Assembly (NCBI GenBank): GCA_035610365.1
Contig: CM069437.1
Span: forward strand, 30,523,507 to 30,587,506
Direction: 5' to 3'
From: Aquatica leii
Taxonomy: Eukaryota > Arthropoda > Insecta > Coleoptera > Lampyridae
Length of the DNA: 64,000 bases
Shown piece by piece: positions 54,644 to 64,000 of this stretch. The position numbers and the translations under genes are program-made. Numbering within the stretch: the stretch's first letter is position 1; every line of letters begins with the position of its first letter. The notes beneath the pieces were generated by a model. The model was not told where the DNA came from, made no database searches, and saw only the letters and a program-made list of their open reading frames with translations.

Positions 54644-56454
54644 CTAAGTCTTTTCGCCAATCTCCTTGCTTTGTTTTCGAGCTGTCTTTATATAATTTCT
54701 CCAGCTTGCGCAATTCCCTCTACCCGCACTGTGACCCTCCTCCTCGCATAGTGGGCAGTATTCTTCTTCTTGGCATTCCTTGTATTCATGCCCTTCTTTT
54801 CCGCATTTGTGGCATAATTTTGTCCTATCATTTCCCTTACAGTCTTTGGCATTGTGCCCATACTCCCAACATCTGTAGCATCTGACGGCTCGTTGCTGCT
54901 CTTCTAGGGTACCTTGCGACATTGCTATTCTGATTTTTTTTTTTGGATCATTTTATTAGCTTCGTCTTCTGGAACTCGAATTGTGACCGTTTTTGTGTAA
55001 TTTCTATTGGGCCTAAACTCCCCTATTTTTAAGTTTTCTACACTGCCATATTGTTTTATTGCTTCTTCTATATCTTTTGTTGTCGTCATTACATCCATCC
55101 CTCTAATAATCAGATTTTTGTTTTTACTCTCTCTCCGAGTTTCCTCACGTTAACTTCTTCGTTTCCTTTTTCTAATTCTTCTTTTATTCTGTTTAGTGCC
55201 TTTTCATCTTTATCTATCGTTATTAATAATTTTCCTTCTTTGGTGCTCCTTATGGTTTGTATTTTTTCGGTTTCTTCTTTATCTTTTAACTGGGTTCTCA
55301 TTCTTGTTACTAGTTCTTCGTATTTTTTTTCTTTTTGTTCTACAACTAACGCGTAGGTCTTCTTTTGGATGTCTTGCTTAGCTATACTTTGTTGTGTTTG
55401 GGTATCCTTTGGTACTATTATGTTTATTCTTTTTTTTGTTTTGAATATACACTCTGCCATTTTTCTTAGTCTGTTTACGCTCATCGTTTTTAGTTTGTGT
55501 AACATTATTTTTTCGTCCTCCTCCGTTTCAGATTTTATTGTTTCTAGCTTCTTCCATACGTCCTCCTCATGGTCTTGATATATAATTCTAATTATTTTAA
55601 TTTTTTTTATGTTGGTGTTATTTTTTGTTTTCGTTTTGGTTTCTCTCTCCATGTTTTCTATTTCTTCTTTTCCTTTGTTTATTTCTGGATATACTTTTTC
55701 TATCATTAATTGTAGTCCAGTATTTTCTTCTACTTCTTTTCTGTTACCCATAGTGTACTTGTTCCTGTAGTTTCTTGTAGTGGGTGTCCTTCTACTATTT
55801 TTGTGTGTACATAAGCACTATCTCCCCATTCTTCCTCGGCTACTTGTTTCCATTCTTCGTATGTGTTTACATTCTCTACGCTGTCTATCATCTCTTTTCC
55901 TTCTGCTGTCCATTGCGTCGTTTGTATGGCAATTTCTTTCGTTTCTTTGCTGTGTGCTTTCCATGCGTCCGTTTGTGACTCAGTTTCTATCGTCATTTTT
56001 TCTGTTTTCTCCCATCGTTCCTGTGCTAGGTAGTTTTGGATTGTTGTTTTATTGAAATATTCGAGTTTTCTTCCTAGGCTATCTACAACCGTTTTTAATT
56101 CATTCTTGGTATTCGTCGAAACGTTTTTATTAAAGTATTATAGGTTGACTGTATTGCTTCTATGGTATCTATAATTTCCATAACTGCTACATTTGGCCTT
56201 CTTCGGTATATTATTGCGTCTTGAGTAGACAGATCTGTCGGTTTTCTTTTTTTTTCTCCACCCCATGAGAAGCTCCTTTCATGGCGTGTATTTTTTGTTT
56301 CTGTTCCAGTCGAGGTACTAATTTTCGAAGCCTGGTTGCCTACCTCGAAAACAGGGTCTCTGAATGACGACCCGGGAGTTCCCACCTCCCTTGCCGCCCC
56401 TGGGGTATCCCTCCCCTGCGCGGTAATATTCATTTTTGTCGTGTGTAATTCCAT
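54644..56454 (-). pseudogene. ORF1 protein of RTE/I-like element, triple zinc knuckle, frameshifted
   Basis: The first Met is taken at 56454 (MELHTTKMNITAQG). The N-terminal part is Ser/Thr/Gly-rich. Acidic and coiled-coil-like regions follow (frames 55996-55730 and 55751-55110, with KGKEEIENMERETKTKTKNN, YALVVEQKEKKYEELVTRM). Then an RNA-binding-like block NLIIRGMDVMTTTKDIEEAI and PNRNYTKTVTIRVPEDEANK (about 55110-54960). The C terminus has three CCHC knuckles: CYRCWEYGHNAKDC, CHKCGKEGHEYKEC and CPLCEEEGHSAGRGNC. Frame breaks near 55115 and 54945 each lie in A runs and each needs one added base. The product would package element RNA. Confidence 0.8.
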
Positions 56455-56650
56455 AATTTATTGTTTAGAATTGTCCGTTTATTCGTAGCCATGTCCTTAC
56501 AATTAACATGCCCTTGCGGGAACCTGATAAAAGACTAATACATTGCTTTTTTTTTTTTGAATTTTAATGTTTTTTTTGTATTTTATTTACACTTTTGAAG
56601 ACTAAAACACTGACTAGACCACAGTTGGGACTTCACACACACTAGACATC

Positions 56651-57954
56651 ACGATAGTACTGGTTACATTTTCTCAGAAATTTTAATTTTCTTGATTTTA
56701 TTTTGTTTTAAGCTTTTATTGACTATTGATTTTTTTCCCACTTGCATATGAGCCTCTGTATATTCTACATTTTTTCCATTGTTGTTCCTCGTATGGTTTC
56801 TTTGTAAAACGTTCAGTCACTTTATTTTCTAAGTGCCTCTTGTAAAATTGTTCGAAATTCCTTATCACATGGATTTTGTGTAACGTCTCCTAATTTTATT
56901 TGTAACCCGATAAGCTTCATTTTTTTTTTAGTGATAGCTACTGAAATGTATTTAGTCAACAAATATTTTGACGCTTATCGGTTCATATGTTTCTATATTA
57001 TTACATTATCAAATTTATATTGATAAGCTTTTTGTGGTTCTATATTGACTTTGTATGAGTTTTTTTTCATTTGCTACCTTTTTTATCATGTTCGCTATAT
57101 CATATCCTTTCATTTGACACCTCACATGCCTATTTTCCGCCCCATTTCGACGTTTTTTTTTTGTCCAATTTCCGTTTTATAGAAATTTTTGTTTTTGGTA
57201 TTAAAAAGTTGATTTTGGCCCTTAGTTTTAGTTTTTTTATTTAAATTTTTAGATATTTAAGTTGTTACTATCTAGGCCTACCTTAAACGTTGTTGTTTTT
57301 TTCTTATCGCCTTTCCGTTTGTCCACGATAGCCTTATCTTTTCTTTTCCCGCGTTTTCATTTACTGCTTTATTACAAAGCTACCATTTTGTCTTCTTTTT
57401 TCTAACTGATGTCAAATGATTCGTCTTCTTTTTCTGTATTTTTTGGTTACACTTGCACTTTTATTACTTCACAATTACACCTTTGTTTTTCAGTTTTAGA
57501 TTTTAACTTTCACTATAATCTAATTTTATCTTAATCTACTGAAATGTCACTCAAATTTTTATAATTTTTGGGATATGTTTGTTGCCACTAAAACATACTT
57601 TCATATTTTACCTCTATTTTTTTTTTTTAATTGTACTTATTTTTACGGCGTTTTGTGATGTTTACGCGTTACAGCCGCGTTCTCACCGCGTGGTCGTCAC
57701 GTTTATGTATACCCTAAGTATTTTAGAAACTTTTGTTCTTTGTAAAAAACTGAAAAGTGGTATAACCAGTACAGATCAAAAGGAAAAACACAAAGCGAAA
57801 ACCTGAATTTATAACATTGAAGATAAATATTAGCAACTGCTACTAAAAGCAGCTATGCGCTCAAACGAATAGATAACGCAGTAGTTTGTGCAAGTATAAT
57901 TATAATTATACTATAATTATACCATCTCTGATTTTTTTAGGAACACTAAAACCT
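56651..57954. other. Pyrimidine-rich DNA, possibly coding-derived on the minus strand
   Basis: The T/C-rich plus strand of the preceding element continues to about 57550. The minus strand has coding-like pieces (KMKLIGLQIKLGDVTQNPCD, then KEFRTILQEALRK, near 56820-56930) that I cannot assign. They might be a further retroelement fragment. A palindromic run TATAATTATAATTATACTAT and following bases lies at about 57896-57928. Confidence 0.3.
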
Positions 57955-58410
57955 GCGTTATGTGGGATGAATCTCAATCAAAACATTGAGGAAATGAAAT
58001 GGCTTCTGGCCTTTTGAAAATGTGTTTGATTTTACTGTCTGGTCAGACAGCTATTCTTCATAAAACAGAAATAGAATAATTGACATGGCTTAGTTTTGGA
58101 TGATTCATAAGCACTGCAAAATTATTAATCACAGGTTCCTGCTTTGTGGTCAAACCCACATAGAAGTTGAAAGCGATTATGTTCTTATTGAGAAGTAACG
58201 CGAACAGAATCTTACCTTAAAAACAATCATGCTGCAAAATTTGCTACAGTTAGCTCAAGTTTGCTGTAAAACAAAGCCTTTTAACGTTATAAATATGGCA
58301 ACAAACGATTTCTTTAATTTTAAGGCACTATACAACGGCAACAAATCGCCGTTTTAATATCAAAAGAAGACTCTTGACAATGGGAAGGGAAAAATAAAAG
58401 TAAACATTCT
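57955..58410 (+). pseudogene. DUF7869-like transposon-associated relic, second fragment
   Basis: Frames give GNEMASGLLK near 58000, then HRFLLCGQTHIEVESDYVLI followed by EK (about 58130-58196), TIMLQNLLQLAQVCCKTKPF and NVINMATNDFFNFKALY. The H-x-F-L-x-x-G-x-T-H-x-E-V-x-S pattern recalls the same transposon-spread protein type as 5030-5995, though it belongs to a different subfamily (GHTH-type rather than GHS...DRDFG). Stops break it. It lies immediately before the LTR at 58558. The family name is tentative. Confidence 0.45.
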
Positions 58411-58557
58411 TAGTTTTAATTAACATAAACAAAACATATGATAGCAAAACCATCCTATAGTGTAATGCGCAGATAGTAATTTGAAATTGCTATTAAAGTG
58501 GAAACGTTGACGAGCTGATTTTAGACCCACGTAATTCTAATAAGTTTTGTATAACAT

Positions 58558-59665
58558 TGTAACGTCCCGTTAGAATTCATTACAATTAAAATTTAAATTT
58601 GCATTCGTTTATTTTCTGCAACTAATTTGCATTTAAATTTTTTAGTTTGGCAACGTCGCGTCGTACTTTGAATCAACCGAGCAATCGATTTTTGTTCGTA
58701 CTTCTATCTTTGGTACTTCCGTTTAAGCCATCTTTAGGCGCTGCAAGGAAGACAATTTTCTTAATTATGGCGTAAAAACGCATACAAATTAATTTTTATT
58801 CTTTCCAACTAATTGCTGGTAAGTTTATCTTTATTCCGATAAAATTTTTCTATTGAATTCAATATTTTTAGTTATTTCGTAATATGATGCAATTCATCTG
58901 AAATTGATTTCAAGACCGTTGTATGTAAACCAACGTAAGTGATTTAATGTGGATTAAAAACCATTCTAATTATTTTTCGTCATTGGAGTTTTTTTATTTA
59001 CTGGATTTTTCTGTTATTGGATTTTTTCTTCATTGGATTTATATATTTTCGTTTATGCCTGCTGTTTTTGCTTTCCAATCTACATTCGTTTGATTTGTTA
59101 TTTTGTTCTGGAAGAAGCTTATCATTTGAACAAAGAATGTGTTATAAATAGAAGATCTCAGATAGCGTCATATATAGTGAGTCAACTTGAAGTTATGCCA
59201 CTACGTTATTACATTTTAAATTCAAATTAATTAAATTATTATCAAAAACTTTTCGGACTACATACTCCGCAACAAATTTAACGTTTATTACTTTTGAATT
59301 TGATATCGATTAGTAGTTATAAGATTTTTATGCTTTTTATTTATCACCAATTAAAGGTGCCTGGCGCCTAAAAATTGTTTTAACTCCAATATTGTTTTAA
59401 ACCAAATATTGTTTTAATCCAAATATTGTTTTAATTCAAATAATGTTAACTTTTTTTCTTTAATGTAAATAGTTAGTGTAATATGTTAAAATTGCAAATA
59501 AATTAAAGGAATTCATGCTTGTGTATTTCACTTTCATTTAAGCTCACACCCAGAGGTCTGTGTTCCGACTGCTGCCATGGTATATAAGAATTTTTGCTTT
59601 TAATAAATGTATCATTTATAATATGCACGTTTATTTTTATTGTGTGTTTTTAATTTTTTATTACA
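58558..59665 (+). mobile_element. Solo LTR, family 2 copy C, TSD ACAT
   Basis: It begins TGTAACGTCCCGTTAG and ends TTATTACA, with TGTAA...TTACA inverted ends. It is flanked by ACAT at 58554-58557 and 59666-59669. The length is 1108 bp. It carries the family blocks GGCAACGTCGCG, TTCCAACTAATTGCTGGTAA, GCCTGGCGCCTAAAAATTG, TTTAATGTAAATAGTTAGTG and AAGCTCACACCCAG. This is the clearest copy and sets the family ends. No internal retrotransposon DNA adjoins it. Confidence 0.75.
59376..59447 (+). repeat. Short tandem repeat inside LTR copy C, unit about 18 bp
   Basis: Four units of the form ATTGTTTTAAYYCMAAT follow each other just after the TGGCGCC block. The other two LTR copies lack this expansion, so it arose within this copy or its subfamily. 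Confidence 0.65.
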
Positions 59666-59699
59666 ACATTGTACGGTAAAAAATGTTAATGCAAATGTG

Positions 59700-60085
59700 A
59701 ATATGCTACCGCGCACCAGAGTAAACCACTGGACATCCGTTACAATTTTGAAGCTCCTCGGCAAAGGGCAGTACACTAATATACTTCCACAATTGCATTA
59801 GCAGGCCTACAGCTTTATATTAATAAATTATGCAAGTAACATAAACAAAATATGGTGACAGAGCCATCTCATAGTGTAATTTACTACTTGCAGATAGTGA
59901 TTTGTAATTCTAATCGGTTTTGAATATACCGTGGGATGAAACCACAAACACCTAATATACTTACACATGTCATCTTATAGTGTAATTTAGTATGTGCAGA
60001 TAGTAATTTGTAAATTACTATAGAAATGGAAACTTTGACAAGGTGATGATCAAAGTTTATTTGAATTAAGCGGGCATAAAATCAG
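59700..60085 (+). repeat. Cluster of dispersed repeats with an internal tandem duplication
   Basis: The start (ACCAGAGTAAACCACTGGAC) matches the inverted block at 48940-49050. A block containing ATAGTGTAATTTACTA and GCAGATAGTGATTTGTAA occurs at about 59868-59912 and again at about 59975-60020. A third copy lies at 58450-58490, just before LTR copy C. It ends with GGAAACTTTGAC and TTTATTTGAATTAAGCGGGC, matching the hairpin repeat family. This suggests that LTR copy C inserted into one such repeat array. Confidence 0.5.
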
Positions 60086-62149
60086 CAAAAATAAAACACT
60101 TAAAAAAACAAAAATAATAAAAAAACATATTTCATAGTTTCAGTAGTTTATGATTATGTCAAAATAAAATCAACGAAAAACGGAAAAAACTTAATTAAAC
60201 TAATTAAAAAAAATATTTTAACACTTCAAAAACGAATAAATTAAAAAAAGGACAAAAATTTAATTAAATAATACATACCTGCTAATTCGTTTTTAAACTT
60301 TTTTGCATAGTTTAGTTAGTAGATAAACATATTTTTAGTGTAATTTATTTTTATTATATATAATCAATATTTATTCTGTTTAGACCCTTATCTCGATAAT
60401 CATAAAATCGAGTATCAATATATCAAAGTAACGGTAATGATGAATTTTTCATTTTTTTTAGCTTTTAACTGTCTTATAAAAAAACCTATAAAAATTCTTT
60501 TAAAGATCACCGACCTTTAAAAATCTGTTTCGTAAATACGCGTTTGCATAAATTTAGCAAATCTAATAAATATCGAACTGGTTCTTGTTCTTTATCTGAA
60601 AAATATGAGACATTAAAAACATATTAAAAAATATTAAATTTAGAGAATTTTATGCATTATGCATAAGAGCGTAATATTGCAACCGGAAACAGATAAAACT
60701 AGGGAGAAGAAAAAGAATAACTTTTCCTTAAGTGGCGGTTAACTACGACACTCAGATTACAAAGTTGCAACGAGAAAGATTAGATTTAGATCTTTTATTG
60801 GAATGTAATGTGGAAACATAGAAACGTCCTTAAGATATATTTTCCGTATTTGAATACTTTTCTTTATTTTTCTTATTGTAACGAAGCAACATCGATTTTC
60901 CAATTTAATTAATTTGGATTAAGAAATGCAAATGTGTAAAATTCTATTTAAATTTATTCTATCATAAACAATTACCTAGTAGTATCTAGATGTTTGCTAG
61001 TGGTTTTAGATTTTCATTTTAAAATAACAAATACAGAACTAAAGGAAATTTATTTGCTCGCTATCAATTCAAAATGGAGTTTTAAATTGAAAAATTTGCA
61101 TTTGTAATTGTGATAAAGCAATCACTTGTGTTGAGCGCTGTAACAGAGATCAATCAATTGAAAATCGTTTAGCTGTCTAATCTCGATACCATTACGTTAC
61201 CGCAACAAGAAGCTTTATAAAAAGCGTGTAAAGCTACTTCGCGACAAATTTAATCAATAGTGACGAAATTCTGTCAGACAACAATATTCACACTAAAAAA
61301 CTGAATCGAAAAATGAATAGCTGTTATTTGCAAAATAAACTCCTAGTAATGTTGTAATATTATTATTGTTGAACCTAAACATTAATTACAAAAATGAAAG
61401 GAAATCTCTAATAAATATTTACAATTTAATAAATATTTGCAAAAATGTTTTCTATAATATACTTTGTTTAAAAAAAAATTATAATTTAATAAAAACTTGT
61501 TAAAATACTAGCTAAAGTTGTTAATAAATAAATACCATTTTTAATTGATTATTTAAAATTAAGAAATAAGTGTTTTAATCTAAATGAAAGATTAAATTAC
61601 ATATTTTACTAAATTAAAAAAAATAATATTTATGTTAAAATGCCATTTATATATAGCAAAATGAATCTTTAAAACGGTTTGTAGTTTTACAGCAAAAATT
61701 AAGTTTTTAGTTGCTGTTTTGAGGAATACAATTTTTTCAAGTTCCTACAGACATTTTAAATCTGTTCATAGACAATTGCATAAAACATTCATAAATTTAA
61801 CGAAATATAATTCTTAAAAAATTTTGAGAAGTTTTACGTTAATTGAATTTAAAATCCAAGAGTTGTTAAAAAAACATTGTATAATGTAATATTAAATTAA
61901 GATTAATCTACTTAGACTAAGTCGCATTTAAAAAACTAGTGAAGTTTTTTTTATTTAAATTGTTTTTATCAAAATTTTTTTTTTATAATACTTTTAATTA
62001 AGTGTACAAGTAATTTATAATTTTTGAAACACAGGGTAATAAAAAGTATACTGTATCGAATATATAGTTAAATATTGCTAATTTTGGTTACTAATAAAAA
62101 CTAAAATCAATAATTATAAATAATTTAATTTATGTTTTTCCAAAATATA
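60086..62149. other. AT-rich non-coding DNA
   Basis: Long A/T-rich stretch with no supportable gene, RNA or repeat. Confidence 0.5.
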
Positions 62150-63290
62150 TCACTTATGCATTATTCTTGGATACATGTTTCGACATTATAGTCATCGTCA
62201 GGCTTCTAAAATTAATAACTAAACATTTAAATCTAAACCCTATTTACTTACCTTTAATAAATAAATAAATTAGAAATATACAAGTTATGTCAAAATAATA
62301 ATATAAATTAAACAAATTTTAAACAAGATGGGTATAATTTCTATAATAACATTAACAAGATTATCAAATTAATAATTTAGAATAAAACAAAAGTGTTAGT
62401 TAAGGAAAAGAAAATAATTATCAAAATTAACAACTTTTTTTAAACACGCATCTGGTTGTAAATTATAATGTTTAACAATTTCTTTTATTTTTAGAAAATT
62501 TAATTTAAGACTTTTACTTCAAATATGAAGAATTTTTTAGTTACTTTTATAATCAAAAAGTGGTTATATTCTAATGTATGATTAGCGAAAGAAAACTTTT
62601 TAGATAAATGAACACTAACATTATTGTTTTTAATGTAAGAAAAATGTTCAAAATTTTTGTTCGAAATTTACGACCGGTTTGTTCAATATAAAAAGAATCA
62701 CAACTACCACAATTTAATTTGTAAACACCAGATTTATTTAGAAAATAAACTTTATCTTTACTATTAAGTAGTTAAGATTTTTAAAAAAAATTAAATAAAA
62801 AAGAAATGTTAATATTACGTTTTTTAATAAATTTTGAAATTGAAAAGTAAAGCTACCAATATAAGGAAGAGAAAAATATGTCTTTTTAATGGTATCAGAA
62901 ATTGGAGTAAGAGTTGAAAGGTTTTTAATATTAATAGAATTACAGATTTTATTTTGTAGTTTTTTATCATATTTACAAGATAATTATTATTATTATTAGC
63001 TAAATTATAAATAATATTAGGTTTTTTACATATGATCGGAAAGGTTAGATTCAAATAAATGTTCATTAACAATATTTTGACATTTTAATAAAGGAATGCT
63101 TGGAAAAAAATTAACAATATTAATAGATATAAAAAAACATTTTTTATTTAACGTTAAACTATCTCATTCATCAGTTAATGATTGTGAATTAGAAATAGAA
63201 AAAGGAAATTGAAAGTTAAGGTGGGAACGTAAAGTTTAATTTAACCAAGATAAAATTTTTGAAACAGGAGTGTTTTATAAAATGTTAAAA
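62150..63290 (-). pseudogene. Penelope-like element, minus-strand arm of a second head-to-head pair
   Basis: On the minus strand, from about 63200: NFPISISNSQSLTDEWDSL, NKKCFFISINIVNFFPSIPL (motif A-like region of Penelope reverse transcriptase), LLKCQNIVNEHLFESNLSD, then NIIYNLANNN (62824-63072) in the linker. Next, near 62740-62650, is YKLNCGSCDSFYIEQTGRKF, a GIY-YIG strand with the C-x2-C pair; the glycine of YIG is changed to E. The 3' end holds a hammerhead-like motif. Stops and frameshifts are frequent. Its counterpart on the plus strand starts at about 63295. Confidence 0.7.
62168..62204 (-). ncRNA. Hammerhead-ribozyme-like motif with intact core, Penelope 3' end
   Basis: Minus-strand order: CTGACGA (62195-62201) fits CUGANGA, then GACTATAATGTC able to form a 3-bp stem, GAAA (62178-62181) and CATGTATC. 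This is the same arrangement as in the other Penelope copies here but a different sequence. Stem I pairing is not evident by eye. Confidence 0.5.
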
Positions 63291-63294
63291 TATT

Positions 63295-64000
63295 GTTAAC
63301 ATCTATTTGAATCTATCCTTCCTGATCCTGAATTGTCTAAAATTATCTTTAAATAAATTATTTTTCATTTTTAATAATCATACTTATATTCAATAAGCAG
63401 GTACCTATGGGTAACAATCTTTCACCAACACTTGCTGAAATTTTTGTTAGTAGCTTATAAATAATAACTTTTTTTTGAATAATTTGATTAAAAGCGTTTT
63501 AATTACTATAAAAGATATTTTGGTTATATTTAAAAGTAATAATTATGACTTAGACCTTTGTTTTATTAATCTAAATTTATTACATCCCAACATTAATTAA
63601 CTTTTAAAAAAGAATCTAATAACTTTCTTAATTATCTAGATTTATCTTTAAATAAAGTTAATAATTCTAACAAAATCGGTATTCATCCTTTTTCACACAT
63701 TATGTCATCTTTTAGATTCTTTTTTAACCGATTATATACAAATTACCCCTTGAAAAATTTAATTTTAATAAAAAATTGAATATTATTTATAATTTAGCTA
63801 ATAATAATAATTACCCTCTAAATATGATCAAAAAAATTTAAAACAAAATTTGTAATTCTATTAATATTAAAAACCTTTCAACTATTACTCCACTTACTGA
63901 TGTCATTAAAAAGACATATTTTTCTCTTCCTTACATTGGTCGCTGTTCTTTTCAATTTCAAAATTTATTTAAAAAGCAAAAGCATACTATTAACATTTCT
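63295..64000 (+). pseudogene. Penelope-like element, plus-strand arm, cut by the window end
   Basis: From about 63330: LSKIIFK and IIFHF with HTYIQ in mixed frames, then VPMGNNLSPTLAEIFVSSL (63397-63460), the motif B region of Penelope reverse transcriptase (usually V-x-M-G-S-x-L-S-P-x-L-A). Further on, NFLNYLDLSLNKVN, IIYNLANNNNYPLN and SFQFQNLFKKQKHTINIS match the linker of the minus-strand arm. Several stops are present. The GIY-YIG part would lie beyond the window. Confidence 0.7.

Larger units (their letters stand above)
51367..56650 (-). mobile_element. RTE/I-like non-LTR retrotransposon, near full length and well preserved
   Basis: On the minus strand: 5' region (about 56650), ORF1 (56454-54644), a spacer with a (TA)n run (54509-54538), ORF2 endonuclease (54461-53330) and reverse transcriptase (53300-51381), then a 3' region of only about a dozen bases and a poly(A) of 10 (T run at 51367-51376). 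The coding strand is purine-rich, so the plus strand is markedly pyrimidine-rich. Frames are broken mainly by single-base indels in A runs. The endonuclease (TWNH...SQIDHVLI, RSYRGATADTDHVLV) and tail (KWLGHVMRKD) resemble RTE-like or related I-group elements; the clade is not resolved. This is the best-preserved large element in the window. Confidence 0.85.

Noticed and set aside
57579..57806. 75-codon plus-strand frame with hydrophobic start resembling a signal peptide
   Set aside because: T-rich stretch in a pyrimidine-skewed region; no conserved features and no neighbouring exons.

Overview
The window is eukaryotic, strongly AT-rich, and contains no host gene that I can recognise. Nearly everything identifiable is transposable-element sequence, mostly decayed and often nested. 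The mix (Penelope-like elements with GIY-YIG endonucleases, CR1-like, Jockey and RTE-like non-LTR elements, pogo, mariner, piggyBac and hAT-like DNA transposons, solo LTRs) fits an arthropod, most likely an insect. A beetle is my tentative guess, from impressions of the RTE-like and Penelope proteins rather than from a search.

Layout. 0.8-4.1 kb: two Penelope 3' halves head to head, with a solo LTR (ACTG target duplication) at their centre. 4.4-7.1 kb: a pogo transposase split by about 1.4 kb that carries a second transposon-associated protein relic. 7-13 kb: mostly featureless AT-rich DNA, with a tandemly duplicated repeat at 10.2-10.9 kb. 13.2-15.9 kb: a solo LTR of a second family, then a Penelope copy with a 12-bp target duplication. 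16.9-17.9 kb: a piggyBac-type element flanked by TTAA. 19.6-20.3 kb: RTE relic. 20.7-25.8 kb: a near full-length but broken Jockey element (minus strand) interrupted by a solo LTR (AGTG duplication), followed by another GIY-YIG relic. 27.1-31.3 kb: a near full-length CR1-like element. 31.8-40 kb: a non-LTR tail fragment, a Penelope relic, a second-family LTR, a hAT-like relic and a minisatellite. 39.9-43.4 kb: a CR1-like relic interrupted by a foldback element with roughly 255-bp inverted repeats. 46.8-47.8 kb: mariner-like relic. 51.4-56.6 kb: a well-preserved RTE/I-like element (minus strand). 58-60 kb: transposon relic, third copy of the second LTR family, and dispersed repeats. 62.1-64 kb: a second head-to-head Penelope pair running off the window end.

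How the pieces relate. No host pathway is encoded. Insertion order can be read in several places: solo LTRs landed in Penelope and Jockey copies, a foldback element landed in an older insertion that itself split a reverse transcriptase, and a DUF7869-like relic sits inside pogo. The most interesting signals are the recurrent head-to-head Penelope architecture, hammerhead-ribozyme-like motifs at Penelope 3' ends, the foldback element with almost identical arms, and the 51-56 kb element whose frame breaks cluster in A homopolymers.

All identifications come from reading translations and motifs by eye. No database search was run, so clade names are provisional.
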